Shown piece by piece: positions 28,066 to 35,377 of a DNA stretch of 64,000 nt. The stretch's first letter is position 1, and every line of letters begins with the position of its first letter. Below the pieces are notes generated by a model that saw only the letters and a program-made list of their open reading frames with translations, was not told where the DNA came from and did no database searches. This stretch comes from Chitiniphilus shinanonensis DSM 23277 (GTDB lineage: Bacteria > Pseudomonadota > Gammaproteobacteria > Burkholderiales > Chitinibacteraceae), in the NCBI RefSeq assembly GCF_000374805.1, contig NZ_KB895334.1:1-64000 (forward strand), in the 5' to 3' direction. The position numbers were made by a program, and so were the translations under genes.

Positions 28066-28768
28066 GATGTTCTCCTTTCTTATCGGGCACGGATGGCGTG
28101 CATTATCGTGGACAGCAGCGCCGGCCGGGGTCGTAAAAGATCACATGGTGGGAGAGACGGTCGCCACAGCCCGCCACCGGCGGGCTTGCTTCCGCTGCAT
28201 GCCGGCGATATCGGCAACGGCAAGGGATGACGCGATTCGAGCGGCCAACAAAACCCAGCGTAGCGGCCCTGGCAAGGAGCGCGAAACGCAGACAGTACAA
28301 GTAGTACGGCAAGCGAGCGCGACGCAGCCAGGAGGGTTTTGTCAGCCGCGATTGGCCCGATAACCACACCTTATCTTTCAGGCCGCTCATGATGGTCGAT
28401 CTGTCACATCTGTGTCAGCCAGGTCGTCGTCTACATTGCGCAAGCCCACTGATTGCACTGGACTATCTACCTCTCGTCGCCTATTTCGGTGGGGGGCCCT
28501 CTCGTTCGGTGGGGGTTTTTGTCTTTTCTAAGCAATAACCTACGCTGATAACTCGATCAGCAAGCCGTTCCCGCATCCCGTCGTTCGCCTCCAGGCCACA
28601 AGCCCGCGCGGAATACGTCGGTGCACGGAGGATCCCGCCGCCCGTTGGCGTGGGAAGCGGCGTTTGCCGGATCGCCAGCTGTGCGCGCCGTGCACCTCGA
28701 CGGCGCGCGAGGCATCGGCGATGGCGTACGCCTTGCCTTGTTGGTCCCCTGGATCGGCCAACGACCCT
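28066..28768. other. long intergenic region before the diguanylate cyclase gene
   Basis: About 700 bp between the divergent OmpA-like and diguanylate cyclase genes. It contains the second 112-bp palindrome, a Pho-box-like pair at 28401-28418 (CTGTCAC-N4-GTGTCAG, 11-bp period, weak), and a direct repeat TCGGTGGGGG at 28489 and 28505 followed by a T-rich stretch. No supported gene was found, although the true start of the cyclase could lie somewhat further left. Confidence 0.5.
28239..28350. repeat. 112-bp palindromic repeat, copy B
   Basis: Outer arms GAGCGGCCAACAAAACCC and GGGTTTTGTCAGCCGC. The interior is nearly identical to copy A at 9371 (CCTGGCAAG, GCGCGAAACGCAGACAGTAC, GCGACGCAGCCAGGA). 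Its arms differ by a few bases, unlike the perfect arms of copy A. Confidence 0.85.
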
Positions 28769-31327
28769 ATGAAACGCGAGCACGACGCCACCGGCGTGTT
28801 GCCGGTGTGGCAATCATCGGAAATCAGCGCCTGCGCCATGGATTTGCCGCGCCCCATCCCGTTCAGCTCCGCTCAGGCGGAGGACTCCGACGCATACGAG
28901 TGGATGAAGATCATGCTCGATGCGACGCCGCTGTGTTGCACCGTCTGGAGCGCCGATGCCAGGCCGATCGACTGCAACCGCACGTCGGCGACGTTCTTCG
29001 AACTGTCCGGCAAGCAGGAATACCTCGACCGCTTCTACGAGCTGTCGCCCGAATTCCAGCCGGACGGGCGCACCTCGCACGAGGCCGCCGCCCACGCCAT
29101 CGCCCAGGCCATCGAAGTGGGCACGCTGACCCTGGAGTGGATGCACCGCAAGCTGGATGGCGAACCGGTGCCCGCCGAGATCACCCTGGTACGGGTGCGG
29201 CACGGCGACGGTTATCTGGTCGCCAGCTACATGCGCGATCTGCGGGAGACCAAGGCCAGGGAAACGCGGCTCCAGGAAGCGGACGAGCGCCTGCGGCTGG
29301 TGCTGGACGCCACCCCGCTGGGCTGCACGCTCTGGGACACCGACTCGCACATCATCGATTGCAACGACGCCGCGGTGCGGCTGTTCGATCTGTCGAGCAA
29401 GCAAGAACTGATGGAGCGCTTCTACGACCTGTCGCCCGAGTTCCAGTCCAACGGCCGCAACTCGCAGGAACAGGCCGACGAGTACACCCGGCAGGTGGTC
29501 AGCGATGGCCAGGTGAGCTTCGACTGGATGCACCAGAAACTGAACGGCGAACGCATCCCCGCGCATATCACCCTGGTACGGATCGAGCACGGCGCAAAGG
29601 TGTTCGTCGCCGGCTACATCCATGACCTGCGCCAGATCATCGCCAGCCAGACGGAGATGCGCGAAGCCGACGACCGCGCGCGCATCATGTTCGAGGCCAC
29701 CCCCCTGTGCTGCAATTTCTGGGACGAAAGCCTGCACAACGTCGATTGCAACCAGGAAGTGATCGGCCTGTTCGAGCTGAACAACAAACAGGAATATCTG
29801 GACCACTTCTTCGAGCTGTCGCCCGAGTTCCAGCCGAACGGGCGACGCTCCGATGAGATGGCGCTGGAGTATGTCCAGCAGGCGTTCCGCGATGGCCGGA
29901 TCCGCTTCGAGTGGATGCACCAGAAGCTGAACGGCGAACCCATTCCCGCCGAAATCACGCTGGTGCGCGTCAAATACGGCGAGCACTACATCGTCGCCGG
30001 CTATACCCGCGACCTGCGCGAAACCAAGAGCATGCTGAGCGAGATGCGCGAAGCCGACGAACGCACCCGCATCATGCTCGACGCCACGCCGCTGTGCTGC
30101 AACCTGTGGGATGAACAGCTCAACAACATCGATTGCAACCAGGAAGCGGTGAACCTGTTCGAGCTGAAGGACAAACAGGAATACCTCGACCGCTTCTTCG
30201 AGCTGTCGCCCGAGTTCCAGCCCAATGGCCGGCCCACGGCAGAGATGGCGGCGGAGTACATCCACCAGGCGTTCCGCGACGGCAGGGTGCGCTTCGAGTG
30301 GATGCACCAGAAGCTGAACGGCGAGCCGGTGCCCGCCGAAATCACCCTGGTGCGCGTGAAGTGGCGCGACCACTACATCGTCGCCGGCTATACCCGCGAT
30401 CTGCGCGAGCTGAAGGCCAGCCTGGCCGAAATGCGCGAGGCCGACGAACGCACCCGCATCATGCTCGACGCCACCCCGATGTGCTGCAATTTCTGGGACG
30501 AGAACCACCATAACATCGATTGCAACCAGGAGGCGGTGAACCTGTTCGGGCTGAAGGACAAACAGGAATACCTCGACCGCTTCTTCGAGCTGTCGCCGGA
30601 ATACCAGCCCGACGGTTCGCTGTCGCGCGACAAGGCGCAGATCAAGATCAACGAAGCCTTCACCACCGGCCGGGTGCGCTTCGAATGGATGCACCAGAAG
30701 CTGAACGGCGAGCCGATCCCCGCCGAAATCACTCTGGTACGTGTGCGGCGCGGCGACCATGACATTGTCGCCGGCTACACCCGCGACCTGCGCGAGTTGA
30801 AGAGCACCATCACCCTGCTGAACAAGCTGGAGAAGATCGCCTTCACCGACAATCTCACCGGCGCCTACAACCGGCACTTCTTCCTGGAGCACGCGGAAAA
30901 GGAATACCGCAAGTGCCTGGAAACCGACAGCCCGATGTGCGTGATCATGTTCGACCTGGATTTCTTCAAGGTGATCAACGACACCTACGGCCACAGCGCC
31001 GGCGACGTGATCCTCAAGGAGGTCACCGCCACCGCGCAGAGCGTGCTGCGTCCCTACGACCTGCTGGCGCGGTACGGCGGCGAGGAATTCATCATCCTCA
31101 TCACCCAGACCTCACTGGGCGCCGCCAGCCGGCTGGCCGAACGCATCCGCCGTAAGATCGCCTCGGCGGTGTTCCAGTACCGGGAGACACCGCTGCGGGT
31201 GACGATCAGCCTGGGCGTCGCCGAGTACGCCACCAGCGACGAATCGTTCGAAACCCTGGTCAACAAGGCCGACAAGGCGCTGTACAAGGCCAAGCACCGC
31301 GGACGCAACCGGGTGGAGCTGTTCTGA
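28769..31327 (+). CDS. diguanylate cyclase with five tandem PAS-like repeats
   Basis: An 852-residue soluble sensor cyclase. Five sensor repeats start at 28916, 29303, 29690, 30077 and 30464, exactly 387 bp (129 residues) apart. Each has the form xDATPLCCNxWDExxxNIDCNQ, then KQEYLDRFFELSPEFQPxGR, EWMHQKLNGEPxPAEITLVR and VAGYTRDLRE, which fits a PAS-type fold. A GGDEF domain starts near 30841, with active site RYGGEEF and an intact inhibitory I-site RPYD five residues before it, so it should make c-di-GMP under product feedback. Cysteines of the CC and DCN motifs recur in most repeats and may bind a cofactor or metal. No transmembrane segment is seen. The start is uncertain: 28769 was chosen, 28838 or an earlier TTG are alternatives. 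Confidence 0.88.
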   Translation: MKREHDATGVLPVWQSSEISACAMDLPRPIPFSSAQAEDSDAYEWMKIMLDATPLCCTVWSADARPIDCNRTSATFFELSGKQEYLDRFYELSPEFQPDGRTSHEAAAHAIAQAIEVGTLTLEWMHRKLDGEPVPAEITLVRVRHGDGYLVASYMRDLRETKARETRLQEADERLRLVLDATPLGCTLWDTDSHIIDCNDAAVRLFDLSSKQELMERFYDLSPEFQSNGRNSQEQADEYTRQVVSDGQVSFDWMHQKLNGERIPAHITLVRIEHGAKVFVAGYIHDLRQIIASQTEMREADDRARIMFEATPLCCNFWDESLHNVDCNQEVIGLFELNNKQEYLDHFFELSPEFQPNGRRSDEMALEYVQQAFRDGRIRFEWMHQKLNGEPIPAEITLVRVKYGEHYIVAGYTRDLRETKSMLSEMREADERTRIMLDATPLCCNLWDEQLNNIDCNQEAVNLFELKDKQEYLDRFFELSPEFQPNGRPTAEMAAEYIHQAFRDGRVRFEWMHQKLNGEPVPAEITLVRVKWRDHYIVAGYTRDLRELKASLAEMREADERTRIMLDATPMCCNFWDENHHNIDCNQEAVNLFGLKDKQEYLDRFFELSPEYQPDGSLSRDKAQIKINEAFTTGRVRFEWMHQKLNGEPIPAEITLVRVRRGDHDIVAGYTRDLRELKSTITLLNKLEKIAFTDNLTGAYNRHFFLEHAEKEYRKCLETDSPMCVIMFDLDFFKVINDTYGHSAGDVILKEVTATAQSVLRPYDLLARYGGEEFIILITQTSLGAASRLAERIRRKIASAVFQYRETPLRVTISLGVAEYATSDESFETLVNKADKALYKAKHRGRNRVELF

Positions 31328-31345
31328 GCGAGCGCTCGGCCAGGC

Positions 31346-31389
31346 CCCCATGCAAAACGCCCGTCGCAGGACGGGCGTTTTGCATGGGG
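31346..31389. terminator. bidirectional terminator after the diguanylate cyclase gene
   Basis: A 20-bp perfect inverted repeat, CCCCATGCAAAACGCCCGTC and its complement, with a 4-base loop. Each arm contains an A4/T4 run, so it can stop transcripts from either side. Before the element inserted it probably also served ychF. Confidence 0.85.
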
Positions 31390-31432
31390 CGTTACGGAAG
31401 CAGATGCAATCGCCTGAAACGGCTTGCTAGAA

Positions 31433-31449
31433 AGACGTTAAAACGGAAG
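31433..31449. repeat. candidate attL core
   Basis: AGACGTTAAAACGGAAG matches the right-hand candidate AGACGTTGAACAGGAAG (62218-62234) at 14 of 17 positions. The latter is the 3' end of ychF, suggesting integration at that gene. An inverted repeat GTTGATGCGG/CCGCGTCAAC follows at 31458-31482. Confidence 0.45.
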
Positions 31450-31534
31450 AGTCACACGTTGATGCGGAACTGCCGCGTCAACGCTAGGAAAGACGGGGGC
31501 TTCGACGCGAGCAGCGCTGTTGGTAGTCAAGATA

Positions 31535-31584
31535 TACCCCCATTCATACCCCCAATTTTTCGAGCTTGGCACACCGTACCCCAA
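31535..31584. promoter_or_regulatory. left integrase arm-site cluster
   Basis: TACCCCC at 31535 and 31547 and TACCCCAA at 31577, all in the same orientation. These TGGGGGTA-type motifs (minus-strand reading) recur at the right end, as expected for P4-type integrase arm sites. The surrounding 31390-31739 holds no convincing gene. Confidence 0.5.
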
Positions 31585-31739
31585 CAAGGGCGGGGCTGCG
31601 CTCATCAATGAGCATCCTAGCTTGACGCGAGTGGACGCTAAGTGCAACACGTCCCGGTTGCGGGTCGAATGGCTGAGCGAGGAATGAAGCTCTGGACAAT
31701 GACCGAAAAGCCCGGCCCGCAGGGACTCGCCCGAATCGT

Positions 31740-32153
31740 TCAACGACCACCGATCTTGAGCTTGGCGCGGATCGCGGCCAAATGCCGTAGCGCTTCCTCG
31801 CGCGTTGAACGCTCCATCCCTTCCGGGATGCTCAACCCGAGCACCTTGGCGACGTTCGAGACAAACGGTTTTCTGGCCCCGGCCAGTTGCTCCACGGCCG
31901 CAGCAATGGCCTCATCGCTCACCTGACTGCGCAACCAAGCCAACGTGCGCCTATCGCGGTCGTTGAGCACAAGGATGCAGTCCTCCGGGCTGCTGCCCTT
32001 CGCACTGCCCTCGCCGGTCTGCTGACCGGCTGCGGACGGCGACTCGCCTGCTGGCTCGCTCGCCGACGTTTTTGAAAGTATCGAACCCAAGAAACACCCT
32101 AGGAGGAGGAAGTCGTAGCGAAGAGCGTCATTTTTGCGTATATTTTCTAGCAT
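31740..32153 (-). CDS. hypothetical protein at the left end of the element
   Basis: A 137-residue reading frame of unknown function. The C-terminal 90 residues look like a folded helical domain (EDCILVLNDRDRRTLAWLRS, then AIAAAVEQLAGARKPFVSNV and GLSIPEGMERSTREEALRHL); the N-terminal part is less convincing and its start is uncertain, since the ATG at 32153 lies inside an inverted repeat and lacks a ribosome site. It is divergent from the operon starting at 32184. Confidence 0.5.
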   Translation of the reverse strand: MLENIRKNDALRYDFLLLGCFLGSILSKTSASEPAGESPSAAGQQTGEGSAKGSSPEDCILVLNDRDRRTLAWLRSQVSDEAIAAAVEQLAGARKPFVSNVAKVLGLSIPEGMERSTREEALRHLAAIRAKLKIGGR

Positions 32154-32158
32154 ACGCA
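32136..32158. promoter_or_regulatory. inverted repeat in the divergent control region
   Basis: TGCGTAT and ATACGCA, nine bases apart, lie in an AT-rich stretch between the minus-strand hypothetical gene and the plus-strand operon from 32184. It is a likely operator for one or both. Confidence 0.5.
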
Positions 32159-32183
32159 AGCAACCACAAAATGAGAACCCCAG

Positions 32184-32744
32184 ATGCAGTTCAAGATCAT
32201 CCGCCACCGCGACAAGGAAGGCACTTACAGAGAGGGGCACCGTGTCCAGTGCCTGCGCCGGGTTCGCGAAGTAACGCCGGATTTTCCCGAGGGGAAGAAC
32301 GTGCAGCGCGTGGTAGCCAAGTTCGACCGTGAAGCGCGCGAACTGCCTGCGGATGTGCTTGCCATCCTCACCCCGACCGAGGTCGAAGAGTGGAAGGAGT
32401 GGCGAGTCAAAGAGGACGAAGAGCAGTTGAAGGCGGCTGCCCAATTCGAGCTGGACACGCTGGCTGAAAGCGCGCGAGTGGCCCGCATCGGCTTGGCTAA
32501 GGGCTACGCCATCACTACCACCGAAAACGCCGTGGCCATCCGCAAGGAGGTCAGGGCACTGATGCGCGTGCTCAACGAGCTGGGCCTAATGCCCGAGCCA
32601 GTGCGTGGCCGCCCGGAGAAGGAAGAAGAGTTCGAGATTCCGCTGCTGCCCAACTTCGCGCCACGTGGCACGCCAGCGTATGAGTCGTACCAACGACTGC
32701 TCGATGAGCACGAGCGGCAGAAAGCACATCACCAAGGATGCTGA
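32184..32744 (+). CDS. hypothetical protein, first gene of the HAD/exonuclease operon
   Basis: A 186-residue charged, helical protein of unknown function. It starts MQFKIIRHRDKEGTYREGHR and has a long acidic stretch in the middle (VEEWKEWRVKEDEEQLKAAA), resembling a coiled coil, with a basic Pro-rich tail. No family is recognised. The downstream genes follow with 1-bp to 10-bp gaps or overlaps, so it heads an operon of five. Confidence 0.65.
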   Translation: MQFKIIRHRDKEGTYREGHRVQCLRRVREVTPDFPEGKNVQRVVAKFDREARELPADVLAILTPTEVEEWKEWRVKEDEEQLKAAAQFELDTLAESARVARIGLAKGYAITTTENAVAIRKEVRALMRVLNELGLMPEPVRGRPEKEEEFEIPLLPNFAPRGTPAYESYQRLLDEHERQKAHHQGC

Positions 32745-32745
32745 C

Positions 32746-32949
32746 ATGCGCTACTGGACATTCAACCCCAACACCTGCCGCTTTGAGCGCGCGAGCAAGC
32801 AAGCCGCTTTACACGCGGCCGACGTGGCAGTGGTCAACGACGATACCGACGTACAGGTCATCTGCGACCACCAGCCGCCTAAGCGTTGGCCCAGCGGCGA
32901 GCCGCTCATGGTGGCAGGCGTCGAGTTCGAGCGCGAGCTGTTCGAGTAG
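32746..32949 (+). CDS. small hypothetical protein
   Basis: A 67-residue protein, MRYWTFNPNTCRFERASKQA at the start, one base after the previous stop and with AAGGA about seven bases before its ATG. No family is recognised. Tight spacing on both sides supports it as a real member of the operon. Confidence 0.6.
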   Translation: MRYWTFNPNTCRFERASKQAALHAADVAVVNDDTDVQVICDHQPPKRWPSGEPLMVAGVEFERELFE

Positions 32950-32959
32950 GTATCTATAC

Positions 32960-33529
32960 ATGCAGACTACAAGAGCCATTGTCTTTGACGCCTTCGGCAC
33001 GCTGATCTGCTACACCGTCCGCCTTTCGCCCTATGGGCGTCTGCTGGACGAGAGCGGGCGGCCGATGGATCGACTCGCCTGCCTGACGCGCGACGTGCCG
33101 CTGGCAACCCTCGCCATCGAGGCAGGCGTGGGGGATGAGATGGACTTGATGGCGACCGACTTGGCCGAAGAGTTGCACGGGTTGCGCCTGTTCGCCGAAG
33201 TGCCCGACGTGCTGGCCAAGGCGCGGGCCGCAGGCTTGCGTTTGGCCGTCTGCTCGAACCTCGCCCACGAGTACGGCTCTGCCGTGCGCGGCCTTGTGCC
33301 TGATCTGGACGCCTACGTGCTGTCCTACGAAGTGGGCGTAGCCAAGCCACACCCAACGATGTACCGGCTCGCCTGCGCCGAGTTGGGCTGCGCCCCGTCC
33401 GAAGCGGTTTTCGTGGGCGACAGCAAGCGGTGCGATTTCGACGGGCCGCAGGCCTACGGGATGCAGGCGCGCTGGCTGGATCGCAGAGGAGGACAGTCGC
33501 TGCTCGACGCCCTCAAGGGGGTCATTTGA
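32960..33529 (+). CDS. HAD-superfamily hydrolase
   Basis: A 189-residue phosphatase-like HAD protein. Motif I is FDAFGTL (catalytic aspartates two apart replaced by D-A-F-G-T, common in some HAD groups), motif III lysine in VAKPHPTMY, and motif IV in FVGDSKRCDFDGPQ. The cap region is of the small helical type. The substrate is unknown. The gene overlaps the next by four bases, linking it to an RNA-repair-type HAD and an exonuclease. Confidence 0.85.
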   Translation: MQTTRAIVFDAFGTLICYTVRLSPYGRLLDESGRPMDRLACLTRDVPLATLAIEAGVGDEMDLMATDLAEELHGLRLFAEVPDVLAKARAAGLRLAVCSNLAHEYGSAVRGLVPDLDAYVLSYEVGVAKPHPTMYRLACAELGCAPSEAVFVGDSKRCDFDGPQAYGMQARWLDRRGGQSLLDALKGVI

Positions 33530-34023
33530 TCCTTTTCCTCGACTACGACGGCGTGCGGCATCCCTCGCTGGTGGTGATGGGTGAGCACGGCCCGGCGCTG
33601 GTCGGGGACGGCGAGTTGTTCATGTGGGCGGACAACTTGGCCTCGTTGCTGGCAGCGAATCCGCACGTCCAGCTCGTGCTCTCCACGAGTTGGGCACGGC
33701 GTCTGCCTTTCGCGGAGGTGCGCGACTTCCTGCCGATGGCGCTGCGCCGCCGCGTGGTGGGATCAACGTGGCATCGCATCCAGACCGATCCCGCCAATTC
33801 GCATGGCCTGCCGTACTCGTACTGGCAGGACGCAACCCGCCACCAACAAGTGCGCCGCTGGGTCACGTTGCATCGCCTGCGTCGCTGGGCTGCCATCGAC
33901 GACGACGCAGACGGCTGGGACGATGCAGACCGCACGCACTTGGTTCACACGCAGGCCGACGCCGGCCTCTCTGACCCGGCCGCGCTGTCGCGCTTGGCCG
34001 AACTGCTGCGGGGGCAGCCATGA
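33526..34023 (+). CDS. HAD domain protein of the SAK (Swiss Army Knife RNA repair) type
   Basis: A 165-residue HAD protein starting LILFLDYDGVRHPS, which fits the small HAD-SAK families described from RNA-repair proteins. Both motif I aspartates (DYD) are present, and LVLSTSWARRLPFAEVRDFL follows as motif II, with IDDDADGW as a late acidic motif. The start is a TTG that overlaps the upstream stop; no ATG fits. It lies between a HAD hydrolase and a DEDDh exonuclease with overlapping ends, suggesting a joint role in nucleic-acid end processing. Family assignment rests on motif pattern. Confidence 0.7.
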   Translation: MILFLDYDGVRHPSLVVMGEHGPALVGDGELFMWADNLASLLAANPHVQLVLSTSWARRLPFAEVRDFLPMALRRRVVGSTWHRIQTDPANSHGLPYSYWQDATRHQQVRRWVTLHRLRRWAAIDDDADGWDDADRTHLVHTQADAGLSDPAALSRLAELLRGQP

Positions 34024-34580
34024 CGGCTGCCGAGCTGCTGACCAGCGTGCCCGTGCTGGTCATCGACCTTGAGGCCACCTGCGACGATGGCGATGGCCTC
34101 CCGGCAAGCGAAATGGAGATCATCGAGATCGGCGCGGTCTGGGCCACGGCCGAGGGCACCGTGCTCGACACGTTTCAGGAGCTGGTGCGCCCCGTAGTGC
34201 GCCCTGAGCTCACCCCGTTTTGTCGGCAGCTCACCAACATCCAGCAGGCCGACGTGGGCGGTGCAGAGCTGTTCCCAGCGGTCGCGGCACGGTTGGCCAG
34301 CTTCGCCCAACGCCATCTAGTACCGGGCGCAACGTGGGGGAGCTGGGGCCAGTTCGATGCCAAGCAGCTTGTTCGAGATTGCGAGCGCCACGGCATCCAG
34401 CACCCGCTCGCAGCGTTCGAGCATGTGAACCTCAAGCGCCGGTTCGCCAAGGCCAGAAAGATCAAGGAAGTCGGCATGGCCAGAGCCTTGCAGATGGTCG
34501 GCCTGCCGCTCGATGGCGCGCACCACCGAGGCCTCGACGACGCACGCAACATCGCCAAACTGCTGCCTTGGTCGGTATAA
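34020..34580 (+). CDS. DEDDh-type 3'-5' exonuclease
   Basis: A 186-residue exonuclease of the ERI-1/KapD-like group, acting on RNA or DNA 3' ends. Exo motifs: VIDLEATC with EIIEIGAVW (Exo I), GSWGQFDAKQLVRDC (Exo II) and HHRGLDDARNIAKL with the catalytic His and Asp (Exo III). All catalytic residues are in place, so it should be active. Its ATG overlaps the HAD-SAK stop in ATGA. It ends the operon; a hairpin follows. Confidence 0.88.
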   Translation: MTAAELLTSVPVLVIDLEATCDDGDGLPASEMEIIEIGAVWATAEGTVLDTFQELVRPVVRPELTPFCRQLTNIQQADVGGAELFPAVAARLASFAQRHLVPGATWGSWGQFDAKQLVRDCERHGIQHPLAAFEHVNLKRRFAKARKIKEVGMARALQMVGLPLDGAHHRGLDDARNIAKLLPWSV

Positions 34581-34584
34581 AAGA

Positions 34585-34608
34585 GCCGCCCCGACTAAGT
34601 GGGGCGGC
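34585..34608. terminator. hairpin between convergent genes
   Basis: GCCGCCCC and GGGGCGGC pair around eight bases, with CTCTTTTA following on the minus strand. It can end the minus-strand transcript from 34721 and possibly the plus-strand operon. Confidence 0.55.
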
Positions 34609-34720
34609 CAAGACTGCGGGCGTCAGGGAGGAAAACGCCGCTACAGGGCAGTCACCTCAATTATCACTGCGAGGACTTTGGCGGCTGACCTGACGCGCAG
34701 TGGTAGAGCACAGCGAGCGA

Positions 34721-35296
34721 TCAGAGCGTGTATACGCCCCACTCCACCATGAGGCCGGTCTTCCGCAAGAAGTCCGGGCCGATCAACATTGGCTTGTAAG
34801 CCATGCCGGTGACCTCATCCGCGTGCTTGGCAAGCACAGCACCATGCCCTTCGTCCCAGCCATTTAAGACAGCAAGGGAAGTCACCAAGGCTACATCGAT
34901 TACCTCCAAACTTGGCAGCGTGAGCCATGCGTGCATGTTGACGGTGCCTCCGACGTGCCCGCTCTGGAGCTTCTCAGCGATGAACGGCTCGTCGAACTTG
35001 AACATGCCCTTGTCCGTGCCATCATCGACCCACCCGAGGGTATAGAGTACGGGGCATCCCAACCATGCCTCCAAAACCGGGACAAGGCGATAGTGGAGCG
35101 ATAGGCATTGCGCCACCACGTCTGGGAAATCTAAGTCGCCGAGGCCCTTCTGCACGACATAGGGGAACTCGGCATGCCGGGCGTCGTTTAAGTAGCGGTG
35201 CGCGGGCTTCAACTCGTGAGTGGGGACGGTGAGGTTGAAGCGCTTGGAACGCTCGATAGCAGCGGCCCACTCGGCGGCATATTTGCTTGCGGTCAT
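34721..35296 (-). CDS. hypothetical protein downstream of TrlF
   Basis: A 191-residue protein with no recognised family, starting MTASKYAAEWAAAIERSKRF. The middle is aromatic and hydrophobic (PVLEAWLGCPVLYTLGWVDD) and reads like a compact enzyme or immunity domain. It lies 81 bp downstream of the TrlF-type ATPase on the same strand and may be a third member of that system, or an unrelated passenger. Confidence 0.65.
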   Translation of the reverse strand: MTASKYAAEWAAAIERSKRFNLTVPTHELKPAHRYLNDARHAEFPYVVQKGLGDLDFPDVVAQCLSLHYRLVPVLEAWLGCPVLYTLGWVDDGTDKGMFKFDEPFIAEKLQSGHVGGTVNMHAWLTLPSLEVIDVALVTSLAVLNGWDEGHGAVLAKHADEVTGMAYKPMLIGPDFLRKTGLMVEWGVYTL

Positions 35297-35377
35297 TGGA
35301 TCAATTCCTTGGGAAACTCGGCCTGGCCGTGGTGCAATTCCTCGACGAGGCAATGACCGCCAGGCGCGACGGTCTGG

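Noticed and set aside
28401-28418. Pho-box-like direct repeat upstream of the cyclase
   Set aside because: Only two imperfect heptamers about 360 bp from the likely start; mentioned in the intergenic entry but not called as a site.
28814-30994. A 726-codon minus-strand frame with internal repeats
   Set aside because: It mirrors the tandem sensor repeats of the diguanylate cyclase; the plus strand carries the PAS-like and GGDEF motifs.
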